Shown here one piece after another: positions 1 to 11,028 of a stretch of DNA of 64,000 nt. A program made the position numbers and the translations under genes. This DNA is from Balanoglossus misakiensis (Eukaryota; Hemichordata): contig CM082588.2 in assembly GCA_040954595.2 (NCBI GenBank), positions 12,524,001-12,588,000 of the forward strand, given 5' to 3'. The notes below the pieces were generated by a model that saw only the letters and a program-made list of their open reading frames with translations, ran no database searches and was not told the origin of the DNA. Every line of letters begins with the position of its first letter. Positions within the stretch are counted from its first letter, which is position 1.

Positions 1-113
1 TCAGTTATACTCTATGCCTTGTCAAAATGGTGGCACATGCGTTGCGCGAGATGGCTGTTTCCTGTTTGACTGTATGTGTACCGAATGCTTCACTGGTGCC
101 ACATGTACAATGC
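1..113 (+). CDS. EGF-like exon 1, unit 1 (5' end cut by window)
   Basis: Open in the EGF frame, with the PCQNGGTC core, the C-x-C-x2-C-F-x-G tail and a good donor (c|gtaagt). From unit 2 the exon should begin about 7 nt before the window. The first EGF cysteine is replaced by Leu (QLYSMPC), leaving seven cysteines. It ends in phase 1. An extracellular or secreted disulfide-stabilised module is expected; the parent protein is not identified. Confidence 0.7.
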
Positions 114-408
114 GTAAGTACAAACCAATATTATTTTATTCAATGCAAAACACTTGTTATGTATTATATAATATAAGTACGGTACACATATTAAAGCCCT
201 GGTAACTCAAACTTTGGGCTAGCTTAATGTTATCACTATTTTTGTTTTCGGTTGCAACTGTGGTTTCTTGTCACACTCTAAAGGATTTCACAGCATTTGG
301 TTTTTCAAAACAGCCCTTTGGTTGTTGTCATGTATACATGTACATGACTGTGGAGTGTAGTTTGTAGATTCTGTAATTTTGACAATATCTTGACTGCACA
401 TCCCACAG

Positions 409-531
409 CTGTCAACCAGTGTCAACCCATCCAGTGTCGGAATGGTGGAAACTGTGTGCTGACGCCCAATTGGTGTACTGAATTCACATGCTCCTGTACA
501 AGCTGTTACTCCGGCGATTTATGTCAGACAT
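409..531 (+). CDS. EGF-like exon 2, unit 1 (intact, 8 Cys)
   Basis: A 123-nt exon with acceptor cacag and donor t|gtgagt, phase 1 at both ends. The translation runs from VNQC through RNGGNC and FTCSCTSCYSG to LCQT and has eight cysteines. Six match EGF C1-C6; the additional two lie before the C4 position (NWC) and between C5 and C6 (TSCY). No stop or frameshift. The unit 2 equivalent is 19,942-20,064. Confidence 0.75.
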
Positions 532-909
532 GTGAGTGATTTTAAATTTCAGATGAAGAGGGACATAATAACATAACACATAATCGGCTTGGTTTCTTCC
601 AACCTGTATCAAACAGTGAATAACGACACAATTTTGGGGAAATTTATTAAGAATGTGTGTGCCATAAAAAGGGATTGTGTTTTTGACCAAACAATAACCT
701 GCACCGTATGGTACACTAAGACACTATTACACCTGTGTCAAAATTTCATTACGTTTCTTTTGTTGAACATGGAAGAAATTTGTCACAGTGATGTTCTGTT
801 GACCAACTGAGATTTTTACCACTCAACCCTGACTGCACAAATCTGTTTAAAGTATATGTAGTAAATATTAACTGTACACAATTTATATCACTTTCTCTTC
901 TGTGCACAG

Positions 910-1026
910 ATTTGAATCCGTGTCAGCCCAACCCTTGTCTAAACAGTGGATTCTGCCAGCAAGTGTCCTGCACCGAGTTCAGATGCCAGAGTCCGCGCTG
1001 TTTCATCGGAAGCACGTGCGCTGAAC
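910..1026 (+). CDS. EGF-like exon 3, unit 1 (open, 7 Cys)
   Basis: A 117-nt, phase 1-1 exon with acceptor gcacag and donor c|gtaagc. Reads LNPCQPNPCLNSGFC, then a shortened loop (QQVSC) and RCQSPRCFIGSTC. The C-x-C cysteine is Ser, so seven remain. Open in both units (20,449-20,565). Confidence 0.7.
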
Positions 1027-1474
1027 GTAAGCAAACCAGTGTCAGATTTCCCGCACAAAGTAGAAATCGCTGGGCTTTGTCATTGATATTGTCTCAATAA
1101 AGTTGCCTGTGATTGTGCAGCTAACCAAGAGACTTATATGCACTACCGTAGCCATGATGAATATTTTCATTGACTCAAATGCTCATCAGTGTAGATGTTG
1201 CTATTTTTCCAACCGTAAATTGAAACATCAGAAAGTTATGACATCAACTACCCCCACCCCCACCCCACCCCACCCCCAACTAGTAAATATTATAAGATGC
1301 TGTAATTATGATAAAGATGGTAGCACCAAGCTTGGATCAAGTGGTCTTCATTATCCGTCACACATGAACATGATCACATGGATGTGCAATCTTCTGACAG
1401 TCTGCTACAGATTTCACTTCCCACTCAAGTGTGTAAGACCCTAATGTGATACTTTTCATTTCTCTCACCCTTAG

Positions 1475-1597
1475 CGATCAACCAGTGTCTTCTAAACCCA
1501 TGTCTGAATAACGGAGTGTATCAGCCACTTCAAGGCTCCTGCTCAATCTACACCTGCAACTGTCCAACCTGCTACACTGGGCAAACATGTGTTACAT
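1475..1597 (+). CDS. EGF-like exon 4, unit 1 (open, third Cys replaced by Tyr)
   Basis: A 123-nt, phase 1-1 exon with acceptor cccttag and donor t|gtaagt. Contains INQC, NPCLNNGVY, GSC and YTCNCPTCYTG. The invariant third EGF cysteine is Tyr (NNGVY) in both units, which would leave the EGF C1-C3 disulfide unpaired. That suggests relaxed constraint even in an exon without stops. Confidence 0.7.
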
Positions 1598-3538
1598 GTA
1601 AGTCACAAGTTTTTAGGTCCCATTGGTATGTACCATGGGACCTTATGGGATTGGTTACGTCTGTATGTATGTATGGATGGATGGATGGATGGATGTCTGT
1701 ATGTCCGTCCACATCAAAAATTTGAAAACCGCAGCGCGTATGACCTCGATATTTGGTGTGTAGATGCAGGCAGGGCTGTAGATGGGAGTTTGTTCAAATG
1801 AAGATGTCATTGCCAAAAATATGCAAATTAGCTGGGAAAATGTGAAATTGGTCAAAACTCAAAAACTGGACAACCACTGGTCATATTGATTTGAAAATTG
1901 GTATGCATGTACCTTATATCAACCTCATACAATCCTGTATGTTTTGAGCTAATATTATCGATTTCCTTTTTTTTATGCATTTTTTTGAATTTTTCCATGT
2001 TATTGGTAAAAAGTCTTTGAAATTTAGTATGAAGCTTCCTAATGGTTGTCTAAGTAACCATAGTTTTGTTCAAATTGTTGCAAAATGTGCATATCTATAA
2101 TGTTGAGCAATATTTGCCATTTTTGGTCAAAAAATGTTTTTCTTTAAAACCTCATGCCAGATTGCTTTGCAATTTGGTAGGCATGTTCGTAGGGGTAACC
2201 TAAATAATATGTTGTAAAAAAATGTGATATTTGCATAAATGTGTTATCGGGGAAACTTTTGCAATTTTTGTCAAAAATTGTTTTCTCTGAAACAGCTTGT
2301 CCTATTGCATTGAACTTAGGCAGCATGTTCCTTGTAGTGATAGAAGTAAGATATTGTACAATTTTGGTGATATTTGCATATTTGGTTTTTGCCATTTTTG
2401 AACAAATATTTTCTGTGAAACTGCTTGTTGGATTGCTTTGAAATTAGATTTTTCTCTGATTGCTTTGAAATTTAGGATATAATTTCATAACACATACCTG
2501 TATATGTGCAACTTTTATTCAATTCTGAGATCACAAAGATTAAATATTTAGCGAGTTTTTTTGGTAAGTTTCTTTGTTTTTGGTTAGCAAATCTTCTCCT
2601 AAACAAATTGTCCAGTTGTTTTTAAAGTTACTATTTACAAGGAGTTGTTACCTCAAACAAAGACATGTTTACATAACTTAAATAGGCCAGCTGTTACAGA
2701 TACCACCAGCTATCAAATTTTAATTCCCAGTGGCAGGTCAGTGTGTGTCTGTTCCAGAGCTGACTGAAAGAAGTTGCTTCGCATATGTGTTTGTACAGAC
2801 AATTTTTGGTCAATTTTTTTTCTAGCACCACTTGTAAGACTGCCATGACACATGACAATTTATTGGGCATGTTCCTTGTTAATGTTTTTACATTCCATAT
2901 TTCTATATGGTCAGATCATATCTGCTTGCAAATGTCACCTGTAATTTTTATTCTGGTGTGTCACTGTTTCCGCATAATCCTCAAATGTCATCAGATCTCC
3001 GAATGTGATGAAAACAGTGTGTCTTGAGTGTTTTTTTAAATGACCTTTTGGGTTAAAAGTGGCAAAAATGGCAATTTTGTCTTGAAAGGGGTCAATAAGA
3101 CTGACTTTTTTGGAATCAGCACCATTTTTTACATTGAATGGACTAGTCTGCTCAAACTTTCCTTACCAAAAATTCTGTTTAATCTTCTGAAACATGTATA
3201 CTAGTATACATGTAGCTGCCTGATAGTTTGCCCTGTGTGTGTAATTGCTGAGTGACATAACACATTCTGTGATTGGTGCAGTCACGTAACCACCAATCAG
3301 ATCGCTTGTTATAAGGAGAACTGCACGACCTTTAACCGCATTAGCATACCTGATTTTAGGACTCGATATTACCTCTGAGGACGCAATATTTAAGTTGAAG
3401 TTTTTTTCTTTTATCATATTAGAGCAAGAAGACTTGTTTTTTATGTAAAGGAAATAGACCCTAATATACAGAGTGCATTTTGAAACGATAGGCAGGTCCG
3501 GCCCATAGCCTAATTCTTCATTTTTCTGTCATGCGTAG
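1598..3538. repeat. Intron with AT-rich interspersed repeat carrying ~141-bp internal repeats
   Basis: The element seems to start near 1,614 with an imperfect palindrome (ggtcccat...atgggacc) followed by ATGG microsatellite. Phrases such as gatatttgcata (2,086, 2,228, 2,369) and the following ttgctttg-aatttggtag-gcatgttc phrase recur every ~130-142 bp through ~2,460. From 2,500 to 3,538 I see no gene. At 3,192-3,213 there is a perfect 22-bp palindrome. In unit 2 (21,133-22,961) about 115 bp of the left end is missing. Confidence 0.6.
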
Positions 3539-3655
3539 GAATTGATCAGTGCTAACAACCCATGTCAAAATGGCAGCACTTGCCAACCCTAACCTCGTGT
3601 GTGGCATTGACGTGCACCTGCCAAGGATCCTATACTGGGGAGCGCTGTGAAAATT
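3539..3655 (+). pseudogene. EGF-like exon 5, unit 1 (two offsetting frameshifts)
   Basis: Begins correctly (acceptor gcgtag, IDQC) but meets TAA immediately after the first cysteine. The pieces NPCQNGSTCQP and SCVALTCTCQGSYTGERC are readable in two other frames. The total length, 117 nt, is still a multiple of three, so the internal shifts cancel. The donor (t|gtcagt) is weak. The same lesions occur in unit 2 at 22,962-23,078, so they predate the duplication. Unit 2 keeps the extra Cys (QGCYTG) where unit 1 has Ser. Confidence 0.7.
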
Positions 3656-4111
3656 GTCAGTCAGTTTCTTTTGTCAAATTAATCAATATGTGTGGGACTG
3701 CTATACATGTATATAAAACAGAATACTGCGATGGAAAATTCTATAACTTAATGTTTCAGTGGATATATGACTTAAAGTTAGCAGGATGCAGTAAATTCAA
3801 CAGAAAGTGTAATTTCTCTTGTGTGAGCTCTGTGCGACTGTGCCAATGAAAATCTCACCACAAACAAAAATGACAGGTATACACTGTATATTAGCAGCTT
3901 TGTCTCTGTAATAGCCATAGTGTTTTGAAGTTGAAAACTTGCAAAGTGTGCAGTTTTATTCACACTACAAAGGAAACATTGTTGAAACGGATTATCTGTG
4001 TACATTGTCAAACTGTACACTTGTCGTGAGATTTATTCTCAATTATATTATATCATGCTACAGTCCACAATTCTGATTGGACGAGAGTTCAATTCAGCGA
4101 TGCTAAAATAC
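3656..4111. other. Intron sequence, nothing recognised
   Basis: Non-coding sequence between EGF exon 5 and the gypsy remnant. I see no exon, RNA or repeat that I can name. The equivalent in unit 2 is 23,079-23,558. Confidence 0.5.
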
Positions 4112-5126
4112 TCAATAATGCACTGCTGGCAGTGGTAAAAACGGGCTTTCTGTTTGCCACCTGGGTTTGTTCTTTAGGTTGTTGTATGTGTTTACACTCA
4201 TCATGTTTATTGTAGAACCAGGGTCGATCAGTGAGGCAACTGCTGTTTGTTCTATCTGCACTGTTACTCGAGGCCTCCTGCCATTTGATTGTTGTACAGT
4301 GAGACAGTATTCATCTCCCGAGCTGTCTTCCACTTTATGCACAGCTTTGACAGTTTCATCCTTGTCTACCCTATTTGCCTTGCCTTTTGATCGGCAGCAT
4401 TTGGCAAAATGGTTATGTTTGCCACACTTCCTGCATGACTTGCCTTTAGCTGGACATACTGAGTCATGTGGATAGGTGCCACCACAATAATAACAAGTGG
4501 ACGGTCCTTTCGCTGGCTGCTGATGAGCTCTCTTTTGTTTATTTGGTTTCGGGCGTTGATGGCGCTGTTTTCTGACCGCATTCACAGATGCCGTATCTGC
4601 ACCATATTTTGGGTTTTCTCCTCAATCCCACTAGCCTGAACCTCTGATACCTCAAATGAACGGGCTGTACTCAGTAGATTCTCTAGTGTCGTCTCCTCCC
4701 GAAGAGCACGACGTCTGAGACGGGCTGATGTGAATCCTCGTATGATTTGTGATTTGACCTCTTGATCCTTATTGGTGAAGTCACATATGTTTCTGCTAGG
4801 CGTTGCAAACAAGTGTGATAGGCATCAATCGATTCGCCGTTGTTTTGTATGGTGTCTCTGAAGATGAATCGTTCGTATTCAATGTTCCGTTTGGGTGAGA
4901 AGTACGACGTAAGCTTTAATTTGGCTGTTTCACAGCTCGTTCCTGTATCTGGTAGAGTATCAAAGAAGTCGGAAACTTCCTCACCTGCCCAGTGCAATAG
5001 CAGTGCACGTTGTCGCTTGTCATCTGTAATGTTGAATGCGACAAATGCGTTTTCTACTCTAGCCATGTACTTTTTCCATCTCGTACTGGTGGTTGTCGGA
5101 TCTGAATGAATAGGAAAACTCGGCAT
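4112..5126 (-). pseudogene. Ty3/gypsy-type retrotransposon gag and start of protease, frameshifted (unit 1)
   Basis: Three overlapping open segments on the minus strand lie in different frames. 4,683-5,126 encodes a retrotransposon Gag-like region (RWKKYMARVENAF..., LHWAGEEVSDFFDTLP). The 4,582-4,812 segment continues it (GFTSARLRRRAL). 4,112-4,585 has two CCHC zinc knuckles (CYYCGGTYPHDSVCPAKGKS and CRKCGKHNHFAKC) and then a retroviral-type aspartic protease start (SLIDPGSTINM). Two frameshifts separate the parts, and the element stops at the protease: no reverse transcriptase, RNase H or integrase follows. It lies antisense in the EGF gene intron and cannot transpose. The unit 2 copy is 23,559-24,549. 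Confidence 0.8.
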
Positions 5127-5345
5127 TGACGGCTAGCTGATTCTCCATGTTCTCCGTCCTCGTCGCCAAATATAGAATCGTGGGTGGGCAATAATGACAA
5201 CACGAGACACCAAGTCCGGCATGTAAGAGTGAGAGTGCTTAGCCTCGTTCACGCACTTTATTCATAATGACCCGAATGTTGCATTACGTCATTTTACAGA
5301 ATGTATAAAGTATAGATGCTCACCAGTGTTTGGACACTACAGTAT
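5127..5345 (-). mobile_element. Probable leader, primer-binding site and 5' LTR remnant of the gypsy element (unit 1)
   Basis: Immediately upstream of gag on the minus strand, positions ~5,168-5,152 read TGGCGACGAGGACGGAG. TGG-initial sequences of this kind lie just after the 5' LTR in Ty3/gypsy elements. Beyond it (5,170-5,345) there is non-coding sequence conserved in unit 2. The LTR cannot be delimited because no second LTR is present. Confidence 0.4.
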
Positions 5346-5542
5346 ACATGTGACTGCAGTGTCTTTCCAATCATGAATTTGCAAGGTGTCCTTCAGAGAA
5401 ATTCTTCTGATTCTCTTTTCTGATTTGCTTTGCATATATAACTTAATGATCTCATTTGTTGGAATTCCCTGTCTCAAATTTTTGATGATCAGTCTCTGCC
5501 CAATTGCTCATCGTCCAAACTTTCTTGTGTATTGAAAACCAG

Positions 5543-5666
5543 GAATCAACCAATGCGATCCCAATCCGTGCTTGAACAGTGGTTTCTGCCAGATGACATC
5601 TGGATCATGTCAACTGTACACATGTTTCTGTCAGAATTGTTTTCACTGGTGACCTTTGTGAACAAA
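5543..5666 (+). pseudogene. EGF-like exon 6, unit 1 (+1 frameshift)
   Basis: Acceptor aaaccag, donor a|gtaagt. Reads INQCDPNPCLNSGFC and GSCQLYTCFCQNC. The codons for C-Y-T are then disturbed by one extra base (tgttttcactgg against tgttacactgg in unit 2), which brings a TGA into frame. The exon is 124 nt instead of 123. The unit 2 copy (24,966-25,088) is open, so this lesion is private to unit 1. Confidence 0.75.
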
Positions 5667-6695
5667 GTAAGTTTTGATTTATTGTCTTGGGTTAATAATT
5701 TATACAGTTCAAAGTATCACCATTTCTTTCAATGTGTAGATTTTTTTGTTTTTCTCTACAAGTGTAATCAAGATCTGCATGAAAATTTGTGTCGCTGTCT
5801 CCAAACCCAGCTAGTCCATACAACCAACAGTATGAATCACCACCTCATGCTGGGCGTAGCCATAGGCTATACATGCCTGCCGGTATCGAAGGCCATTATG
5901 AGTATTGGTACCAGACCCCTCTTGAGAATGAATCATGGTTCCACCCTTATGGTAAAAAGTAAGATTACTCCATGCTAATAAATGACAATATTAGAATGAA
6001 AGTACATTCTAAGTGACTTGTCTGGAGCATCGGGCCACTTAATCCCGAAAAATTGCAATCGGCCTGATTTTCAGTTAACCAATCTAAAGCCCAACTTTTC
6101 GTGTATTTAGTTGGGTTTCTAAAACTAACAAATTTATTGACAATATTTATAGCATGATGAACACTACTCTCATCAAATAAAATAATGTTGTGTCGTCCAC
6201 AACTGGTGTAATTTTTATGTGTTTGGAATCGTAGACACCATTTATCTTTTAGTCAACTCTAAATCTAATATAACAGTCGCGAAAATTGCTATGACAAACA
6301 AAAAATGAAGTGCTGACAGGGGACACCCTTGTCAGATCCCTTTGGATGGATAACATTTAGAGAAGACATTGCCATTTTTCAAACATCTAGTATGTGATTA
6401 TACATAGTTTTAACCCTAACGCTGCCAAGTCAGTTTGATATCCAGGGTGCCTAGAATCCTGGCTCCCAGGCCTGTTAGGCTGCCAAGGGCAAGTTACGCA
6501 GTAGGGCCTATACAAGACCCTCAAACCAAACCAGAGCAAACCAGTACGATTTAGTACATTTAAGGGGGCTTAGACTGCCAAGTGTGTTATGAGAGCCATG
6601 GCAAGACAGTCAAAATACTTTTAGGAAGAAAAAATGGCAAATACATATTTTAAGGGACTTGACACTCTAAACAGGTATGACACCTAGTAGCATTA
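5667..6695. other. Intron sequence, nothing recognised
   Basis: About 1 kb of non-coding sequence, well conserved with 25,089-26,125 of unit 2. I found no coding, RNA or named repeat signal. A slightly GC-richer stretch at 6,420-6,560 has no clear identity. Confidence 0.4.
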
Positions 6696-7345
6696 GGGTT
6701 AAAATATAACTGCAAGCCAAAATGGTCATCTGAGGTCACCCGAAATTTGGGCAAAATTGTTTGACCCCATACTGGTCCAGGTCCATCAGAAACCAAACCT
6801 GTCGCCTGGAATTAGGTATGCACATAATTAATGAGTTAAGCAGTTGTACAGGTGACCTCAAAATTCGGCTTTTCATTTTAGTCCCATCCCTCGAAATGCT
6901 AAGGCTGTACCTGCTCTGGAGGCCGAGATATGAGAAAGTAGATCACCTGAGGTCACCCAAAATTTTATGGAAAAAATTGGATCCCACACTTGTCCATGTC
7001 CAACAGAAACAAAACCTCTAGCCCTATTGGTAAGCCTAGAATTAGGTATGCACATAATTAATTAGGTCAAAGGTCAAGGGGTAACAAGTACATGTGTATG
7101 CTTCATCCCACCAAATATGAAGTCTGTCGGTCTAATAGTTACGTACTTATGAGCATTTATGTTATATATAGTTCAAAGGTCACCAAGGTCACGTGACATT
7201 GCGGCGAAATGATTTGGTCCAATAGTTGTACCTGTCCACCAAAAATCAGCTCCCTAGGTGTATTAGTTAGCGTAGAAGTAGATATGTGTTTTTCAAGGTG
7301 GGTCAAAGGTCAAGGGGTCACCCGAAATTTGGCTTCTCATTTCGG
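6696..7345. repeat. Interspersed repeat rich in ggtcaccc-type motifs (unit 1)
   Basis: Begins near a ctgcaagcc motif and contains two related ~234-bp blocks (ggtatgcacataattaat at 6,812 and 7,046), with repeated gaggtcaccc and ggtcaaaggtcaagggg phrases. A related but diverged sequence appears in inverse orientation at 45,765-46,115 (gctgcttgcagc..., tttgggtgacctttgac), which shows it is an interspersed family. No coding capacity was seen. The unit 2 copy is at about 26,120-26,785. Confidence 0.55.
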
Positions 7346-7354
7346 CCCCTTGGT

Positions 7355-7495
7355 CAGTCCCTGTCACACTCCATAAATGGAGACATGTTCTGCGCAACCG
7401 CAGTACGTGTAACCTCTTGAACTCAGATGTGCACATGCGTACAGCAGTCCCTGTTCACACCATAAATGGAGACGTGTTCTGCGCAACCACAGCTG
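7355..7495. repeat. Tandem duplication, ~89-bp period (unit 1)
   Basis: The phrase from cagtccctgt through cataaatggagac and gttctgcgcaacc occurs at 7,355 and again at 7,444. The same pair is found in unit 2 near 26,796 and 26,885. Confidence 0.6.
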
Positions 7496-8480
7496 GACCT
7501 GTGAAAGATCAAATCCGATCGACCTATTTAGTTTCCGTATATTATATTGACCAATGCAGACTAAATCTAATAGAATTACTACATGTAGTATATCGTGTAT
7601 AATACACACGTTTGGCAATATTGCAGTTTGAGTGTTAGATGCAGACGTGTATACCCGATCTAAATTTCCGGCCTACACATGTACATGTATCACTGTTCAC
7701 GTGTACATACACCTTAACTGCGTTCTGAAAATGACATGGTATTTTCAAAATGTTACCCCAGATTACCCCATCATGTGAGAGCCATGAAACTCACACCCAT
7801 TGTCCAGCAGTAGTTAGTTGACTATCCTATTCACTCAAAACAAAAAGAACGGGTGTGAAAAAGTCACTAAAACAGCATTGATACAGAGGTGTATAACACT
7901 GTCCATGATTTCAAGAGAAAAACATGAACGCAGCCCAGGCAGATCGGTCACTGTATGTGGCGATATCTTTCTAAGTATTTCACTCAACTTGTACAGACGA
8001 TGCCATGCTGTCTTCTGGAATGTGCTGGTAACGTCACACATCAAAACATATTGATGAAGCCCTTCCCTGCGGCTCGGGCATCATGAATATTATTAAGGTC
8101 AAAGATCACCATCCCTTGTGCAGGCAAAAGATCATGATATTGCCCTTGCTAACATGTGTTATTATTTAAATACGATGTTGTCATAGCTTTACTATGCAGG
8201 TATAGTAAAGCCTATGCCTTGGTCCAGACCCCCCATGGTCAATGAAAAAATATGAAATATAATGATCAAAAATCTTCTTCTCAAAATCGGCATACCCTAA
8301 TTTGAAAATTTCGCCCTTATATGGTCATCAGGTCACTTGACTAATTTAACATTCACGGACGTACTGCACCAGATCTCATTGGCCTGCATCATTGTGCCAA
8401 ATTTGAGAATTGTAGGTTCAGCCGTTTTCAAGATCCTAGTGGCCGATGAAAGTGCCAAAGAAGAAAAAAATGCCAACAAT
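7496..8480. other. Intron sequence, nothing recognised
   Basis: About 1 kb without a recognisable gene. It is conserved in unit 2 (26,935-27,925), where the homopolymer near 27,670 is longer. It may include the upstream part of the repeat that ends in the GGGGCCCC tandem at 8,481. Confidence 0.4.
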
Positions 8481-8616
8481 ACCAATAGGGTCAATAGGGG
8501 CTTGGGCCCCTAAAAACCCCAGTAATAACAATAGGGGCCCCGCCCATAGGGGCTTGGGCCCCTAAAAACGCGAGTAATACCAATAGGGGCCCCGCCCATA
8601 GGGGCTTGGGCCCCTA
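8481..8616. repeat. Tandem repeat with GGGGCCCC / GGGGCTTGGGCCCC palindromes (unit 1)
   Basis: About 2.5 copies of a ~60-bp unit containing caataggggccccgcccat and aggggcttgggcccctaa. Each unit holds self-complementary G/C blocks able to form hairpins. Unit 2 (27,924-28,018) has fewer units, so copy number changed after the duplication. Confidence 0.7.
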
Positions 8617-9090
8617 ATAAGTTAGTTGTAAAGTTATTACTGAGCTTGAATTTCACTAGCGACTAAAACTAAACAAAAACAAATCAAAGTATCACAAGCT
8701 TTATTTTGGTTTGATGTAGGATGTAATATGCTTATAGCACACTGCCAAATTAATGTCAACCAATAAGACCGGTAGGATATGATCGAAAACCACACGTATT
8801 AATGTGTAAAAGGCCGAACTTCCCAATAAATTTGGGTAGCCGACTACAGAGTCGAACCGATGCATGAACTGAAGTATCAAGACACATGGACTATTATTGA
8901 TTGTTTCAGCAATTTGACTTAAGTTTATAATTTCCTATGGCAGTTTTTGCCGACAAGAATCAATGCCTGACCAAACAAAATGGACATTTTCACATGATCG
9001 TTACTGAGGTCACAAGTTAGCCAAGCCCTCATACACGCGCTATTCGGACGTATCGGTGATCTGTTTATGTGTTTAGCTAAGGTGGTAAAC
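8617..9090. other. Intron sequence, nothing recognised
   Basis: Non-coding sequence between the GC-rich tandem repeat and the 3' end of the LINE. No feature recognised. The unit 2 equivalent is 28,019-28,501. Confidence 0.4.
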
Positions 9091-9092
9091 TG

Positions 9093-9903
9093 TTCATCAA
9101 TCAATCAATCAATCAAAATGACTTATAGAGCACCAAACTCCACTGCAATAGTGTTCAATAGCGCTTTACAATGTAAAGTTATGTTAATAGGCTCTGTTAA
9201 ACAGATAAGTCTTGATGTGTTTCTTGAAACTGTCAAGTCTAGGTGACTATTGGGACACTCTTCCAAATGAGTGGGGCGATATACGGTACATGAAGTAGAA
9301 ATTTGTCATTTGAACGAAGAAGTCTTGTTGAAGTTTTCAGATGGATTAAGTCAGAGATGTAAGCTGGTGCTGTGTTGTTTAATGCCTTATATGTCATAAG
9401 CAAGATCTTGTATTGGATTCTATAGTGTACAGGCAACCAATGTAAATCCATGAGAACACGAGTAATATGATCCGTTTTACGGGTATGAGAAACGATCCTG
9501 GCTGCAGAATTCAGGGCATGCTGTAGCATGCATGATGATGGTAAACCACAGAGTAGTGCATTACAGTAGTCCAGTTTTGATGTGATTAGAGCATGAACCA
9601 GCATCTGGCAAACTTCCTTAGTGAGGTAACGGCGAATGTGGCTGATTTGACGCAGATGGAAGAAAATTGACTTGCAAATTGCATTAATGTGCTTATTGAA
9701 AGTGTAATTGTCGTCGAATGTCACACCTATATTCCGTGCAGAATTCACAATTTGAACACAACATGATCCAATGCTCATGTGGTTTATGGGACGAGGCGAG
9801 CGGTTGAACTGAGACCTTATCAGGAGTACCTCGGTTTTGCCACCATTGAGTTGAAGTTTATTATGTGTCATCCAGGTTTTTATTTCGTGAACTGCCCTTT
9901 CCA
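9093..9903 (-). mobile_element. CR1/L2-like LINE, 3' part only (unit 1)
   Basis: The minus-strand open segment 9,239-9,871 encodes the C-terminal part of a CR1/L2-type reverse transcriptase ([57 protein letters not shown]). The 3' end has a (TTGA)n tail on the minus strand (plus-strand tcaatcaatcaatcaa, ~9,096-9,115). Compared with unit 2, bases equivalent to 29,368-31,177 are missing, as are 11 and ~41 bp near 9,248 and 9,283. The element is dead. Confidence 0.85.
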
Positions 9904-10805
9904 GTTAAATATCGCAACTAGCCATAATGTTTGACTGGGAGGAGCACCTATACTAATGCGAGAACCAGGGATTGAAAGTTGCACCTGTGTTTTGATCCCT
10001 TAGTTACCCTTATAAGTACATTTGTAGTTTAATAACCATAGTTCTATTGCAAACCATTCTTTCCGTAGTTTTTTTTTTCAAATATTGTAATCTGAATTTA
10101 TTTTGGTGTTTAACAGGTGTGATTATCTGTATTGACGGCCATTTTGAAAAATATTGGTTGCCATGGAAACTCTTCAACAGATATTTAGTGACTCGCTATC
10201 TGAATTTGTTCAGTACACATTAACACACATCTGAGCCAAGTTTGGTATTTTTATCACAAAATACACAATCGATATGAAAATTTGGGTTTTGGTGCTCCAC
10301 TACATAAGTAACATTAAGGATGTACATTCAGTAAAATTGAAAGCATTGTCATTTTTTTTAATTGTTGATTTTTTTATTCTCCTTTGTATGTATAATGAAA
10401 ATCCGTAATAAAATATAGGGGTCACCGGGCTTGTTTTTGAAATACAGAGCCATGAGTTTGGTCGATAATAGAAGAAATCTGCTGACTCAGCATTTTTCAC
10501 CAATGGTTTGTCTATGGGCAAAATTCTTAACGCAATTTATCTCAAAAAGAGCGCGGTGACCCCTATATTTTATTTGACCAATGAATTTATATTTGCTGGA
10601 CTGAGCTATGTGTAAAATTTCGTGAAAATGACAATAGTAGAAGTTTGTTTTCTGGCGATTATCAATGTAATCCTATGGGAAAAAGACCGGGCGTGCAGTG
10701 TTTCTAGTTTATGTTCTGCGCGTACATCCTTGATAAAGTTTGCTGGCTAGAGGGCTCCTTAACCTCCCTAATATTTGACGTCTTCACTCCTACAGGACTG
10801 CGCAG
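9904..10805. other. Intron sequence; includes a 495-bp block missing from unit 2
   Basis: No gene seen. Bases 10,193-10,687 are absent in unit 2, where the flanks join at a shared GAC (31,465 region). The rest matches 31,178-31,584. Confidence 0.6.
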
Positions 10806-11028
10806 CTGGAAGTTATAGTTCAGCATGTTCTGAAGCATGCACGCTGTGTCCAAGGGTTTCATGTGTGGAACAGCCAGCCTCTCATCACCAACACAATGTG
10901 GACAGGGATATTTTGCCAACAATGGAAGTATAGACTGTATGCCTTGTCCTGCCCCGGGTATAAGTGCCAATATGATGGTATGTCGGAGCCAGAGGTGTGT
11001 GAAGATGTATACTACACTAATATAGAGG
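10806..11028 (+). pseudogene. GCC2/GCC3-like cysteine-rich exon g1, unit 1 (two frameshifts)
   Basis: The start was set at the second AG (gcgcag|ct), which gives phase 1 and the typical AGSYSSACSEACTLCP opening; the donor is g|gtgagt. The protein then continues in another frame (KGFMCGTASLSSPTQCGQGY, SIDCMPCPAPG) and finally a third (YKCQYDGMSEPEVCEDVYYT). One base seems to be missing at each switch (tgtccaaggg and ccccgggtat). Adding two bases would give a phase 1-1 length. The frameshifts are shared with unit 2 (31,585-31,807). Such C-x2-C-P-x-G modules are common in extracellular EGF/CCP/CUB proteins. Confidence 0.65.

Noticed and set aside
4112-4585. Host zinc-finger gene
   Set aside because: The two CCHC knuckles followed by a DPGST protease start, with Gag sequence upstream, identify a Ty3/gypsy remnant and not a cellular CNBP-type gene.
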